Shown here one piece after another: positions 33,000 through 41,142 of a stretch of 64,000 bases of DNA (positions within the stretch are counted from its first letter, which is position 1; every line of letters begins with the position of its first letter). The DNA comes from CAYOUV01 sp963790075 (lineage in GTDB: Bacteria; Chloroflexota; Anaerolineae; Anaerolineales; Villigracilaceae), in NCBI GenBank assembly GCA_963790075.1, contig CAWBNG010000004.1, positions 1,178,001 to 1,242,000 of the forward strand. The letters are read 5' to 3'. The position numbers were made by a program, and so were the translations under genes. The notes beneath the pieces were generated by a model. That model did not search any database. It was not told the origin of the DNA and saw only the letters and a program-made list of their open reading frames with translations.

Positions 33000-33215
33000 A
33001 TGAACACAGTAACGACTGCATTGCATCAGGGTTGGACGATTTCAAAAGCGGCAACTGTGCTGGCACATGGTGCCAACGATGAAAACCGCGGGTATTTGTT
33101 GACCCTGGCCAGTCCGGGCGCTGACCGTTTGCGCGAGTACTTTGTACCTCGCTCGCCGGATATGGAAGCCCTGCTGGAAAACGAGCACTTGCTGATGGCG
33201 GGCTCCCTCAGCTAA
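33000..33215 (+). CDS. Small soluble protein, unknown
   Basis: A 71-residue protein with a strong AGGAGG site before the ATG and a strong terminator overlapping its stop, so it is a real single-gene unit. The sequence (TALHQGWTISKAATVLAHGANDENRGYLLTL, then LREYFVPRSPDMEALL) has no membrane segment or cysteine. I do not recognise it. The compact promoter-gene-terminator unit suggests abundant expression. Confidence 0.65.
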   Translation: MNTVTTALHQGWTISKAATVLAHGANDENRGYLLTLASPGADRLREYFVPRSPDMEALLENEHLLMAGSLS

Positions 33216-33250
33216 AAGACCGGAAAGTCACGGCTTCCCGGTCTTTTTTA
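33214..33250 (+). terminator. Intrinsic terminator of the small gene
   Basis: AAAAGACCGG (33214-33223) pairs with CCGGTCTTTT (33238-33247), followed by more T residues. The stem begins within the stop codon region. Confidence 0.85.
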
Positions 33251-33416
33251 TTTAATAGACGATCCCAAACTTTAGTGGCGTCATTTCCCTGGTTTTTTAT
33301 CGTCGAGCATTAAATCTTTCTGTCAGACATCTGCAAGAGAACTGCTGGCCCACATCCCCCATATTTTGATAAAATAATATTTAATCGAACCCAGATGCAC
33401 CGATCAAGGAGCCGTA

Positions 33417-35381
33417 ATGACAACCTATCAAGTGACGGCCTTCGCTTTGCGGGTCAGGGAAGGGCCGGGAACGAACACCAGAACCATCGGCTTCCTGCTC
33501 TTTCATGACATAGTGGATGGTTTGGGACTGAACGAAGCTGGGGATTGGGTCAATGTTCAAACCTCCAAGGGGTTAATTGGCTGGTGTTCCAGTAAGTACC
33601 TGCAAATCCAGGAAGAACCCACTCCGCCGCCGGCTAGTGATCAACCATCCGCCAAATACCGCGTAACTGCCAGCGCCTTAAACGTTCGTCATGGCCCGGG
33701 TTTGCAGTATCAAGTCATCGGTTTACTGGTCAAAGACACAGTCGTTCCCGGCTACGGAACTTCACCGGATGGATATTGGGCCCAAGTCTTCCTGGATGAT
33801 GGGCGCATGGGCTGGTGTTCGTTGAAATTCCTGGACATGATTGGTGGGGCTCAGACGTCCCCGGGGGACCCCGGCTCCGTCATCGAGTACCGCGTCACTG
33901 CCGATGCGCTGAATATCCGCAAAGGGCCGGGGACGCATTATGCCGTGGTCGGTTATCTGCGTCGCGATGATCTGATCGGCGGATTGGGCTTGTCCACGGA
34001 TGGCAACTGGCTCCAGGTTCGCATGGCCAATGGTTCGACCGGCTGGTGTGCTGTCAGTTACTTGATTCCCATGGAGGCTCAAAATCCGTCACCCGAACCC
34101 GGCTCGACCATAAAAGGCATGCATCGCGTCATCGTATCTCGCCTCAATATCAGAAGCGGACCCGGTGTGAATTATCCTATCCTGGGTGAGTTGCAAGCCG
34201 AGCAGACGGTCAATGTAATTGAAAGTTCCGAGTTCGATGAGTGGTTGAAAATCCAGACCGCGGCCGGGCTGGAAGGCTGGTGTTATTACGAATTCTTAGT
34301 GAGCCTGGGTGAGATGAGCGAACTTCAAACGGAAGAAGAGTTTCCATGGCTGCCAATTGCTTTTGGCGAATTTGGCGAGCGGGAAGTGGCGGGTGCGCCC
34401 AGTAACCAGCGCATTCAGGAATATATTATGAGTACTAGTTTGAGTGAGGAGTACCCCAGCCTGCCGGATGAGACCGATTGGTGTGCTGCCTTTATTAACT
34501 GGGCTGTGAAGAAATCCGGTGTCGATACGACCGAATCGGCCCTGGTTTACCCCTGGACCCGTTGGGGGCAGGAGGTGGATACGCCCCGCCGAGGCTGTGT
34601 GGTCACCTTTAGCTGGGCAGATGGCGGCCAGCACGTCAGCTTCTACCTGGGCGAGGTCGACGGTCATGTCATCGCCTTGGGCGGCAACCAGAGCGATGCC
34701 GTTTGGATCTCTTCCTATCAAAAAAAATTCGTCACCAGTTACCGGATATCAGACCCTACTTCTACCCCGCCCACTTCTCCCCTTCCCTATATTGAGCCTT
34801 GGAAAAGATATAAGGATTATGACGCAGCATCGAATAGCATTCCTGGACCAAAATGGGGCGAAATCGACAGCAATTCCTGGGATATCGAACGCGCCCAATT
34901 AGTTTGGGGGTGGTTAGGTGATGCTCAAGGAACATGGTGGGGCGGAAAATATCCTGATGCGAAAGAGATAACTGCATGGCTACTTGGCGAGGAGGGAGTA
35001 GAGATGTTCACTGAAACTCCCGGTGACGACGTTTATAATAATGGAGGTGGGCTAATCGGTGCAAAATTGATGATTCGTTATATGCATCGCTTATTCGCGG
35101 ACGGGATCGACCAGTACGATTTGGGTAAGTTTACTTCTTTTTACAATCCTAATAGCGGGAGTGCGTTTGGTCAGGGAGACTGGAATGAATTAATGAAAAA
35201 GCCAGCTGACACATTTCTTAATACTGTAGATGCTTACTGGAACTTAGATCCAATTACTCAGGAACTTACTTGGTGGACACCTGGAGAATCGGGCTTTAGT
35301 CAATATACTAAAATTCATACAGTAAAACATCCAGGTCTGTCAGGTTCCAGTGGAGATATTTTGTACTTTGCCTTTAAGTAA
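33417..35381 (+). CDS. Four SH3b repeats + CHAP-type peptidase + unknown C-terminal domain
   Basis: A 654-residue protein after AAGGAG. Four bacterial SH3 repeats fill residues about 1-300, each with the pattern (A/S)LN(V/I)R.GPG...Y...G and ending GWC. A CHAP/TIGR02594-like peptidase follows (about 310-445), with catalytic cysteine in DETDWCAAFINWAVKKSG and histidine in GGQHVSFYLG; such domains cut peptidoglycan peptides. The last about 190 residues are unfamiliar, rich in Trp/Tyr/Asn (WKRYKDYDAAS, WGWLGDAQGTWWGGK), and their DNA looks AT-richer than the rest. No signal peptide is visible at the N-terminus. The next gene starts 6 nt later. Confidence 0.8.
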   Translation: MTTYQVTAFALRVREGPGTNTRTIGFLLFHDIVDGLGLNEAGDWVNVQTSKGLIGWCSSKYLQIQEEPTPPPASDQPSAKYRVTASALNVRHGPGLQYQVIGLLVKDTVVPGYGTSPDGYWAQVFLDDGRMGWCSLKFLDMIGGAQTSPGDPGSVIEYRVTADALNIRKGPGTHYAVVGYLRRDDLIGGLGLSTDGNWLQVRMANGSTGWCAVSYLIPMEAQNPSPEPGSTIKGMHRVIVSRLNIRSGPGVNYPILGELQAEQTVNVIESSEFDEWLKIQTAAGLEGWCYYEFLVSLGEMSELQTEEEFPWLPIAFGEFGEREVAGAPSNQRIQEYIMSTSLSEEYPSLPDETDWCAAFINWAVKKSGVDTTESALVYPWTRWGQEVDTPRRGCVVTFSWADGGQHVSFYLGEVDGHVIALGGNQSDAVWISSYQKKFVTSYRISDPTSTPPTSPLPYIEPWKRYKDYDAASNSIPGPKWGEIDSNSWDIERAQLVWGWLGDAQGTWWGGKYPDAKEITAWLLGEEGVEMFTETPGDDVYNNGGGLIGAKLMIRYMHRLFADGIDQYDLGKFTSFYNPNSGSAFGQGDWNELMKKPADTFLNTVDAYWNLDPITQELTWWTPGESGFSQYTKIHTVKHPGLSGSSGDILYFAFK

Positions 35382-35387
35382 ATTAGG

Positions 35388-35930
35388 ATGTCCTATGCTA
35401 AAAAAGTGGTTATTCACATCTTACTATTGATCGTAGCCTCAAATTGCATTCCGACAATACCTAAAAATAATATAAAAACAAAGGCGATGGAACCGACAGC
35501 GACGATTATTACATCTGCACCCACAGTACGTTCAGGTATTGAGGGAATCAAACCAAATCGCCAAAAAATCTGCCCAGTAAACGCAGAAATCCCCTTAGTT
35601 GAACTTGGATTGCCAGCCGATCTATTTGTATTTGCTGTGAATGGGACCGAAACTCTCGGAGATAGCAGCCAACCTTTGCATTCCAAAATACTGCTTTTTT
35701 CAGGAACGAACCCAACCCCGCGTCAGATAGAAAAGGTAGCTCCTCCAACGGATGAAAATTTAATAATAGATGCCCGCTTAAGTCCGATTGACCCATGGAT
35801 GGCTATATTCTATTGGCAAAAAGGCAGCCTGAGAGAGAGTATCTGGATAAGAACTATTGACGGTAAAAAACAGTGGAAAGCTGCCGATGGGAAGAATATA
35901 TTCCGGTGGCTTGCTGGTTTAAGGCTATGA
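35388..35930 (+). CDS. Secreted protein of unknown function, linked to the SH3b/CHAP gene
   Basis: A 180-residue protein with an N-terminal signal (KKVVIHILLLIVASNC); the cysteine resembles a lipobox but asparagine at -1 is atypical. A Thr/Pro-rich spacer follows, then a domain of about 130 residues (PLVELGLPADLFVFAVNGTETL, KILLFSGTNPTP, WMAIFYWQKGSLRESIWIR). Its base composition is AT-rich like the 3' end of the preceding gene, only 6 nt away, so both segments may have arrived together. No family recognised. Confidence 0.6.
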   Translation: MSYAKKVVIHILLLIVASNCIPTIPKNNIKTKAMEPTATIITSAPTVRSGIEGIKPNRQKICPVNAEIPLVELGLPADLFVFAVNGTETLGDSSQPLHSKILLFSGTNPTPRQIEKVAPPTDENLIIDARLSPIDPWMAIFYWQKGSLRESIWIRTIDGKKQWKAADGKNIFRWLAGLRL

Positions 35931-36052
35931 ATGTCCAGCTCTTTTGCGGGGTGGTAGTCTGCTGGATTTCAATTCGGATATTGTAAATCCTATTCATTCA
36001 CCGTATACTGGATGTGCGTTTCCTTTACTGTGATGAATGAAAGGGTATCCCC

Positions 36053-37214
36053 ATGCACAGACATCCCCTCACTTGTATTTTGCCCCCCCACATGCTACAG
36101 GCGATCATTGAAAACGGCAGCGCCTCTCAGCGTGATTTTGCGATTCTCACCTTCAAGGCTTCTGAGCAATTCCGCGGTCAACGCGAAGGCCTGACCGGGT
36201 TTCGAGCAGCAGTCGCGACCCTGGTGGCGACCGGTAAACATCGCACCATCTATGATGCCCAGCATGGGTCATCCCTCCCGGGCACCAAGGTCCGGGACGA
36301 AGGAGATCTGCCCGGCGGTGATCTGGCCGTCAATGAGGCATACGATGGTAGCGGCGCAACCTACGATTTGTACAGCAATATCTATGGCCGCAACTCGATC
36401 GATGGTAATGGGATGAAGCTCGATTCAACCGTCCATTACCAGCAAGGCTACGATAATGCTTTCTGGGATGGTCAGCAGATGGTCTATGGCGACGGTGATG
36501 AGGAACTCGCCTCCGGCCCAGCAGCTGTTCAATCGTTTCACAATTGCGATCGACGTGATTGGGCACGAATTAACCCATGGCGTGACCCAATTCGAGGCCA
36601 AGTTGAATTACTCCCAACAGTCGGGAGCCTTGAACGAATCTTTCTCAGATGTGTTTGGATCGCTGGTCAAACAGTACCACCTCGGACAGATGGCGGACAA
36701 AGCCGACTGGATCATTGGCGAGGGCTTGTTCAGCTCCAATGTCAATGGTGTCGGGATTCGATCGATGAAAGCGCCCGGGACCGCTTACGACGATCCGGTG
36801 CTTGGCAAAGACCCGCAGCCGGGGCATATGAATGATTACGTCAATACCGTCAACGATAATGGTGGCGTGCACATTAATTCAGGCATTCCGAACCATGCTT
36901 TTTACCTGACCGCGATGGAATTGGGCGGTTTTGCCTGGGAAAAAGCCGGGTTGATCTGGTACCTGACCCTGCGAGACAAACTTGGCGCCACTTCGAATTT
37001 CCAGGAAACTGCGGCGCTGACTTACCAGGTGGCGGCTGATCAATTCGGACCTGGCAGCCTGGAACAGCAGGCGGTGTCGAAAGGCTGGGCAGGGGTCGGG
37101 ATCGATGCCACGACAACTACGCTACCAACCAGTGGCGATGGCTGCTTGTCCCAGGTGTTGCGTCTGATTGGCGCCGCTCCGGCCAAATCAACAAGGAGGA
37201 TCGATGCGGATTAA
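36053..37214 (+). pseudogene. Protealysin-like M4 metallopeptidase, frameshifted
   Basis: Two overlapping frames together encode one M4 peptidase. The first (from the ATG at 36053) has the short protealysin-type propeptide with PPHML, then VNEAYDGSGATYDLYSNIYGRNSIDG and YDNAFWDGQQMVYGDGDEEL. The second continues QQLFNRFTIAIDVIGHELTHGV with the zinc motif HELTH, ALNESFSDVFG with the third ligand glutamate, and GGVHINSGIPNHAF with the catalytic histidine. The shift lies between about 36495 and 36525. Without it the protein would be about 380 residues, normal for the family. It lacks a signal peptide, like protealysin itself. It is real decay or a base-calling error. Confidence 0.82.
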
Positions 37215-37512
37215 ATTTGAGCGTTCAGGTGGGTTTGCCGGGATGCTGCTGACCGGCTTATTTAATCTGGATCAGATGGACGAAAAACAGTCGCGCCAGC
37301 TGCGCGAATTGCTCGATCAGGCTGATTTTCGAAAACTCCCTGAGCAGATCGTGTCAAATGCGCCTGTTCCCGACCAGTTTACCTATACGATTTCCGTCGA
37401 AACGAAAGAGTGGCAGCACTCAGTCATTACCGGAGATACTTCCGCACCACCCGAATTACAGCCGCTCTTGCAAACCCTGAGCAGACTGGCTCGATCCCAG
37501 GCCTGGAAATAA
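37204..37512 (+). CDS. Emfourin-type inhibitor of the adjacent M4 protease
   Basis: A 102-residue protein starting at the ATG at 37204 after AAGGAGG, overlapping the protease stop by 11 nt. The pattern RSGGFAGMLLTGLFNLDQM, LLDQADFRKLPE, DQFTYTISVETKEWQHSV and PPELQPLLQTLSRLA follows the emfourin family, small inhibitors encoded with protealysin-like proteases. The overlap and the intact state of this gene support a protease-inhibitor operon in which the inhibitor holds the intracellular protease in check. Confidence 0.82.
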   Translation: MRIKFERSGGFAGMLLTGLFNLDQMDEKQSRQLRELLDQADFRKLPEQIVSNAPVPDQFTYTISVETKEWQHSVITGDTSAPPELQPLLQTLSRLARSQAWK

Positions 37513-37517
37513 GACAA

Positions 37518-37551
37518 CGGGCGGAGATTTATTCTCCGCCCGTAAATTTTT
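37518..37551 (+). terminator. Intrinsic terminator after the emfourin gene
   Basis: CGGGCGGAG (37518-37526) pairs with CTCCGCCCG (37534-37542), followed by an A/T run with TTTTT. Confidence 0.8.
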
Positions 37552-37591
37552 ACTTCGAAAAGGAAACAATGATGGTGGATTCCCTTTGTTG

Positions 37592-37597
37592 TAAAAT
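37592..37597 (+). promoter_or_regulatory. Putative -10 box (TAAAAT) for a leaderless mRNA
   Basis: TAAAAT lies 6 nt before the ATG of the sirtuin gene at 37604, with no ribosome binding site. Confidence 0.4.
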
Positions 37598-37603
37598 TGA
37601 TGT

Positions 37604-38344
37604 ATGGACATTCCGCCCGAACTGATTCTCTTCTTGCGTAGGGCAACCAGTGTCGTGGCATTGACAGGCGCGGGTGTCTCCCAGGAATCCGGCTTGCGCA
37701 CCTTTCGTGATGCCCAAACCGGGCTCTGGGCGCAGCACCGTCCCGAAGATTTGGCTTCTCCCGAAGCCTTTCAGCGCAATCCCAGGCTGGTCTGGGATTG
37801 GTATGCCATGCGACGTGAGCAGCTGGCCAATGTGCAGCCCAATCCCGGTCACCTCGCACTGGCTGAGATGGCGACACATATCCCCGATTTTGTGCTGGTC
37901 ACTCAAAATGTAGACGGCTTGCATCGCAAGGCTGGCAGTCCGCGCGTGATCGAACTACACGGCAATCTTGGGCGAGTCAAATGCTCCGATTGCGGGTTGC
38001 ACGCTGACAGTTGGAATGAGGGCGGTGAAGACCTTCCCCGTTGTCGCTCTTGTGGTGGACTGCTGCGTCCGGATGTGATCTGGTTTGGTGAAAGGCTGCC
38101 CCAGGATGCCTTGCAGGAGGCAGTTCGAGCTGCCCGCTGCTGTGATGTGTTCTTTTCGATTGGCACATCCGCTTTGGTGCAGCCTGCGGCTTCTCTGGCG
38201 CACGCTGCCAGGAATAAAGGTGCTGTGGTGGTGGAAATCAATCTGGACCCCACGCCGTTATCCGCAAAAGCAGACTTCGTTCTGCATGGCCGCTCCGGGG
38301 AGATTTTGCCGGAATTGTTGCGTGTAACCTGGGTTCGATCCTGA
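37604..38344 (+). CDS. cobB: NAD-dependent protein deacylase, CobB-like sirtuin
   Basis: A 246-residue sirtuin of normal bacterial size. All motifs are canonical: GAGVSQESGLRTFRDAQTGLW, TQNVDGLHRKAGS, catalytic histidine in ELHGN, zinc cysteines CSDC and CRSC, and SIGTSALVQPA. It removes acyl groups from lysines using NAD+. It contrasts with the altered Sir2 on the integron cassette. The start has a TAAAAT box 6 nt upstream, so a leaderless transcript is likely. Confidence 0.92.
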   Translation: MDIPPELILFLRRATSVVALTGAGVSQESGLRTFRDAQTGLWAQHRPEDLASPEAFQRNPRLVWDWYAMRREQLANVQPNPGHLALAEMATHIPDFVLVTQNVDGLHRKAGSPRVIELHGNLGRVKCSDCGLHADSWNEGGEDLPRCRSCGGLLRPDVIWFGERLPQDALQEAVRAARCCDVFFSIGTSALVQPAASLAHAARNKGAVVVEINLDPTPLSAKADFVLHGRSGEILPELLRVTWVRS

Positions 38345-38359
38345 AGCCTGGAAAATTAA

Positions 38360-38398
38360 ACACCCGCAGGAATGGTGGCGCGAGGTTCCTGCGGGTGT
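38360..38398. terminator. Shared terminator between cobB and the patatin gene
   Basis: ACACCCGCAGGAA (38360-38372) pairs perfectly with TTCCTGCGGGTGT (38386-38398), 13 bp. A T-rich run follows on the minus strand. It separates convergent genes. Confidence 0.8.
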
Positions 38399-38413
38399 GT
38401 GTGATCTTGAACC

Positions 38414-39616
38414 TTATTTCACGGCCAACAGGTTTTGTGCCATGCGATCGGCTGTTTCCTTGCGTGTAAGCACCTCCGGGATGGCGAAGGAGACCGCTTC
38501 GGGCGCTTCGATGCGGTTCAAATAAGATTTCATCGCTTCGCGTCCGGCGGATACCAGTTTCTTTTTACGGCTGTCGCTCATGTCAAATTCGGTTGTGCCG
38601 AAGCCTTTGGCCGGCATGCGCACCACCAGTTTCTCGAAGGTTTCGATCACATTTTTATCGCGAGCCCCCAGGACAGTATTGACCAGGTTGTTGAGACGTT
38701 GCACGGTCTGCAAGCTGCCCAGTTTGATGCCTTTCGAGGCTTGGCTGGATTTGTTGGAGACGCCTTTTACTTCCATGGTTTCATCGATCAGTAAACCCAT
38801 CACATGATCCTGCCGCTTCGGCCCCATTAATCTGGTAACCGTATCCAGGTCTGACAGGAATAACTCGATCGGAAAATTGGATAACAGGCCGCCATCCACA
38901 ATGGTGTGACCGCTCATTTTTTTGCCCAGGTAGGTGCCCCAAGCAGTTTGCCAGACGACTTCCTGCCATAACAGCGGGATGCTCATCGACATACGCACCG
39001 CCCAAACCACTGGCAGGTTGGGTGCAGTGCGATGATTGAGCACCAGCATTTCGCCGGCAGTGGTATCTGAGGCGACCAGTGAGAGGTCTTTCTGGGTTGC
39101 CTTGAAAAATTGTTTGAGCGTCATCTTGCTGAAATTTCGCGGCTTGCCGTTTAATTCACCGCTGTCCATCTTTTTTTCGATCCAGGCCAGGAAGTTGTCA
39201 GCAGAAAACCAGCCCCCGCGATCCACGAAGGAAAATAGGTGATTCCCGTAAGCCTGCCTGCCAAGCCAGAGGGCGATGTGAAAATCGAGTTTGTTTTCGA
39301 GGGCGTTCGGGATCCACGGGGCATCAAAGTTCTTGAGCAGGGAATAGATGGCACTCCTTTGGACGTCGGCTTCGTTCGGGGGAGTGGGCGCGCCCATAAA
39401 ATCGGCAAAAACCGAATGCCCGTCTTTTTTCTCGTCAAGAGCGGCGAGCATCTCCTGCGATGAATAACCGGCTGCCATTAACGCCGCTGTAATGGCGCCA
39501 GCTGAAGTGCCAAGCAAACGATCGTGCAGGTGGCCGCGATTTTCAAACTCTTGCATTGCGCCAACGAAGACCATTCCCTTGGCGCCACCGCCTTCAAAAA
39601 CCAGGTCGAATTTCAT
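38414..39616 (-). CDS. Patatin-like phospholipase
   Basis: A 400-residue patatin-family hydrolase with AAGGAG before the ATG. The oxyanion loop GGGAKG, the nucleophile elbow GTSAG near residue 38 and the catalytic aspartate in VDGGLLSNFPIELF are all visible. It should cleave acyl chains from membrane lipids. No signal peptide is present. It is the last gene of a minus-strand series after the GH13 gene, but nothing ties it functionally to maltodextrin use. Confidence 0.88.
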   Translation of the reverse strand: MKFDLVFEGGGAKGMVFVGAMQEFENRGHLHDRLLGTSAGAITAALMAAGYSSQEMLAALDEKKDGHSVFADFMGAPTPPNEADVQRSAIYSLLKNFDAPWIPNALENKLDFHIALWLGRQAYGNHLFSFVDRGGWFSADNFLAWIEKKMDSGELNGKPRNFSKMTLKQFFKATQKDLSLVASDTTAGEMLVLNHRTAPNLPVVWAVRMSMSIPLLWQEVVWQTAWGTYLGKKMSGHTIVDGGLLSNFPIELFLSDLDTVTRLMGPKRQDHVMGLLIDETMEVKGVSNKSSQASKGIKLGSLQTVQRLNNLVNTVLGARDKNVIETFEKLVVRMPAKGFGTTEFDMSDSRKKKLVSAGREAMKSYLNRIEAPEAVSFAIPEVLTRKETADRMAQNLLAVK

Positions 39617-39723
39617 GGCATTCTCCTTTCAAAGGCCACTAATCGAATCCCGATAAATGAGCTCTATATTTATTACTATACAGAGATTTGAGGCGGAAAG
39701 CAATTAAATTTATTGTGTTTGGC

Positions 39724-41121
39724 TTATCCAATCCAGACCCCACTCCATGGAGAAAGGGTAATCGCCAGCTTACCTTCCTGCACCAAGAAGGGACGTTGGT
39801 CCAGAATACTGCGCAGACCCATACCGTCGTGCCAATTAAGGCCTCCAACCGGTACCTGGACATCTTGAGATTTATCGCTGAAGTTGATCACCACCAGGGT
39901 TTTTTCCTCGCCGAGAGTTCGTGAAAATGCATAAATGTTCGTCTCGTCGTCTGCCAGGATGCGGATGAAATCTCCGCGTCGCAGGGATGAGCGCGATTTT
40001 CGGGCTGCTACCAAACCCCGTACCCAGGGCTGCAAGTCTCCTTGCCAGTCAGCTGGATCCCAGGGGAAAGCGCGCCGGCAGTCCGGGTCTTTGTCACCGT
40101 CCAGGCCGATCTCGTCACCGTAGTAGATGGCCGGGGCACCAGGATAAGCAAACTGGAACAAAAATGCCAGCTTGACCTTATCCAGGTTGCCGCCCAGTTT
40201 GAACCATAATCGTTCGGTGTCGTGCGAGCCAAGCGGCACATACATGGCATAGACGTTATCTTTGGGGTACAGCTTGAGCAAATCCTCGACTTTGTCCGCG
40301 AATTCAACGGTTTTCAGTGTGCCGGCATAAAGTAACCGTAGCAAGTCGTCGCGTACCGGATAATTCATCAGACCGTCGAAATGGCTGTCATCCGCCCAAC
40401 GGGAGTCGGCGGTCCAGATTTCGCCGACCAGGTAGGCGTCCGAATTGACTTGTTTGACAGTCTGGCGGAATTCTTCCCAGAACGCGTCATCGTCGATTTC
40501 GTTGGGCACGTCCAACCGCCAGCCGTCCGCGCCTTGTTCGATCCAGTAGCGGGCAACTCCGAGGATATATTGGCGTACTTGCGGATTGTCAGTGTTGAAT
40601 TTGGGTAGGGATTTGAATTTCCACCACGCCAGGTAGTTTTCAGCATCTCCCGGCCCGTAAGCATCCAGGGGAAATTGCTTGATATGGAACCAGTCTTTAT
40701 AGGGCGAATGGCTGCCATTCTCAAGGACATCGGCAAATGCAAAGAAGCCCCGCCCGCAGTGATTGAAGACGCCATCGATCACCACACGAATGTTGTTGCG
40801 ATGAGCTGCATCCAGCAAAGCTTGAAAATCTTTTAATGTGCCGAGCCTTGGATCGATCCGATAGTAATCGGATGCGTTGTAACGATGGTTGGATGTGGAT
40901 TGGAAGATTGGGTTCAGGTAAATGGCATTAATGCCCAGATCGAGCAGGTAGTCGAAGCGCTGGATGATCCCGCGCAGATCGCCGCCCTGGTAGCCCCAGG
41001 TCGTCGGTGGGGCACCCCATTTCTGCAGGTTGGGCGGATCATTGGATGGATCGCCGTTCGCAAAGCGGTCAGGGAAAATCTGATAGAAAACAGAATCTTG
41101 CACCCAATATGGGACAGTCAT
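39724..41121 (-). CDS. GH13 alpha-glucanase, cyclomaltodextrinase/neopullulanase-like, cytoplasmic
   Basis: A 465-residue GH13 enzyme without signal peptide. Catalytic regions are visible: VVIDGVFNH (region I), GWRLDVPNEID with the nucleophile aspartate (region II), LVGEIW with the acid/base glutamate (region III), and GSHDTER (region IV). The MPKV-like position reads LPKFNTDN, common in the cyclomaltodextrinase/neopullulanase subfamily. A short C-terminal beta domain ends the protein. It lies downstream of the maltodextrin importer, so it probably hydrolyses imported oligosaccharides. GAGGT precedes the ATG. Confidence 0.88.
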   Translation of the reverse strand: MTVPYWVQDSVFYQIFPDRFANGDPSNDPPNLQKWGAPPTTWGYQGGDLRGIIQRFDYLLDLGINAIYLNPIFQSTSNHRYNASDYYRIDPRLGTLKDFQALLDAAHRNNIRVVIDGVFNHCGRGFFAFADVLENGSHSPYKDWFHIKQFPLDAYGPGDAENYLAWWKFKSLPKFNTDNPQVRQYILGVARYWIEQGADGWRLDVPNEIDDDAFWEEFRQTVKQVNSDAYLVGEIWTADSRWADDSHFDGLMNYPVRDDLLRLLYAGTLKTVEFADKVEDLLKLYPKDNVYAMYVPLGSHDTERLWFKLGGNLDKVKLAFLFQFAYPGAPAIYYGDEIGLDGDKDPDCRRAFPWDPADWQGDLQPWVRGLVAARKSRSSLRRGDFIRILADDETNIYAFSRTLGEEKTLVVINFSDKSQDVQVPVGGLNWHDGMGLRSILDQRPFLVQEGKLAITLSPWSGVWIG

Positions 41122-41142
41122 GAATACCTCGATGTATTAAGA

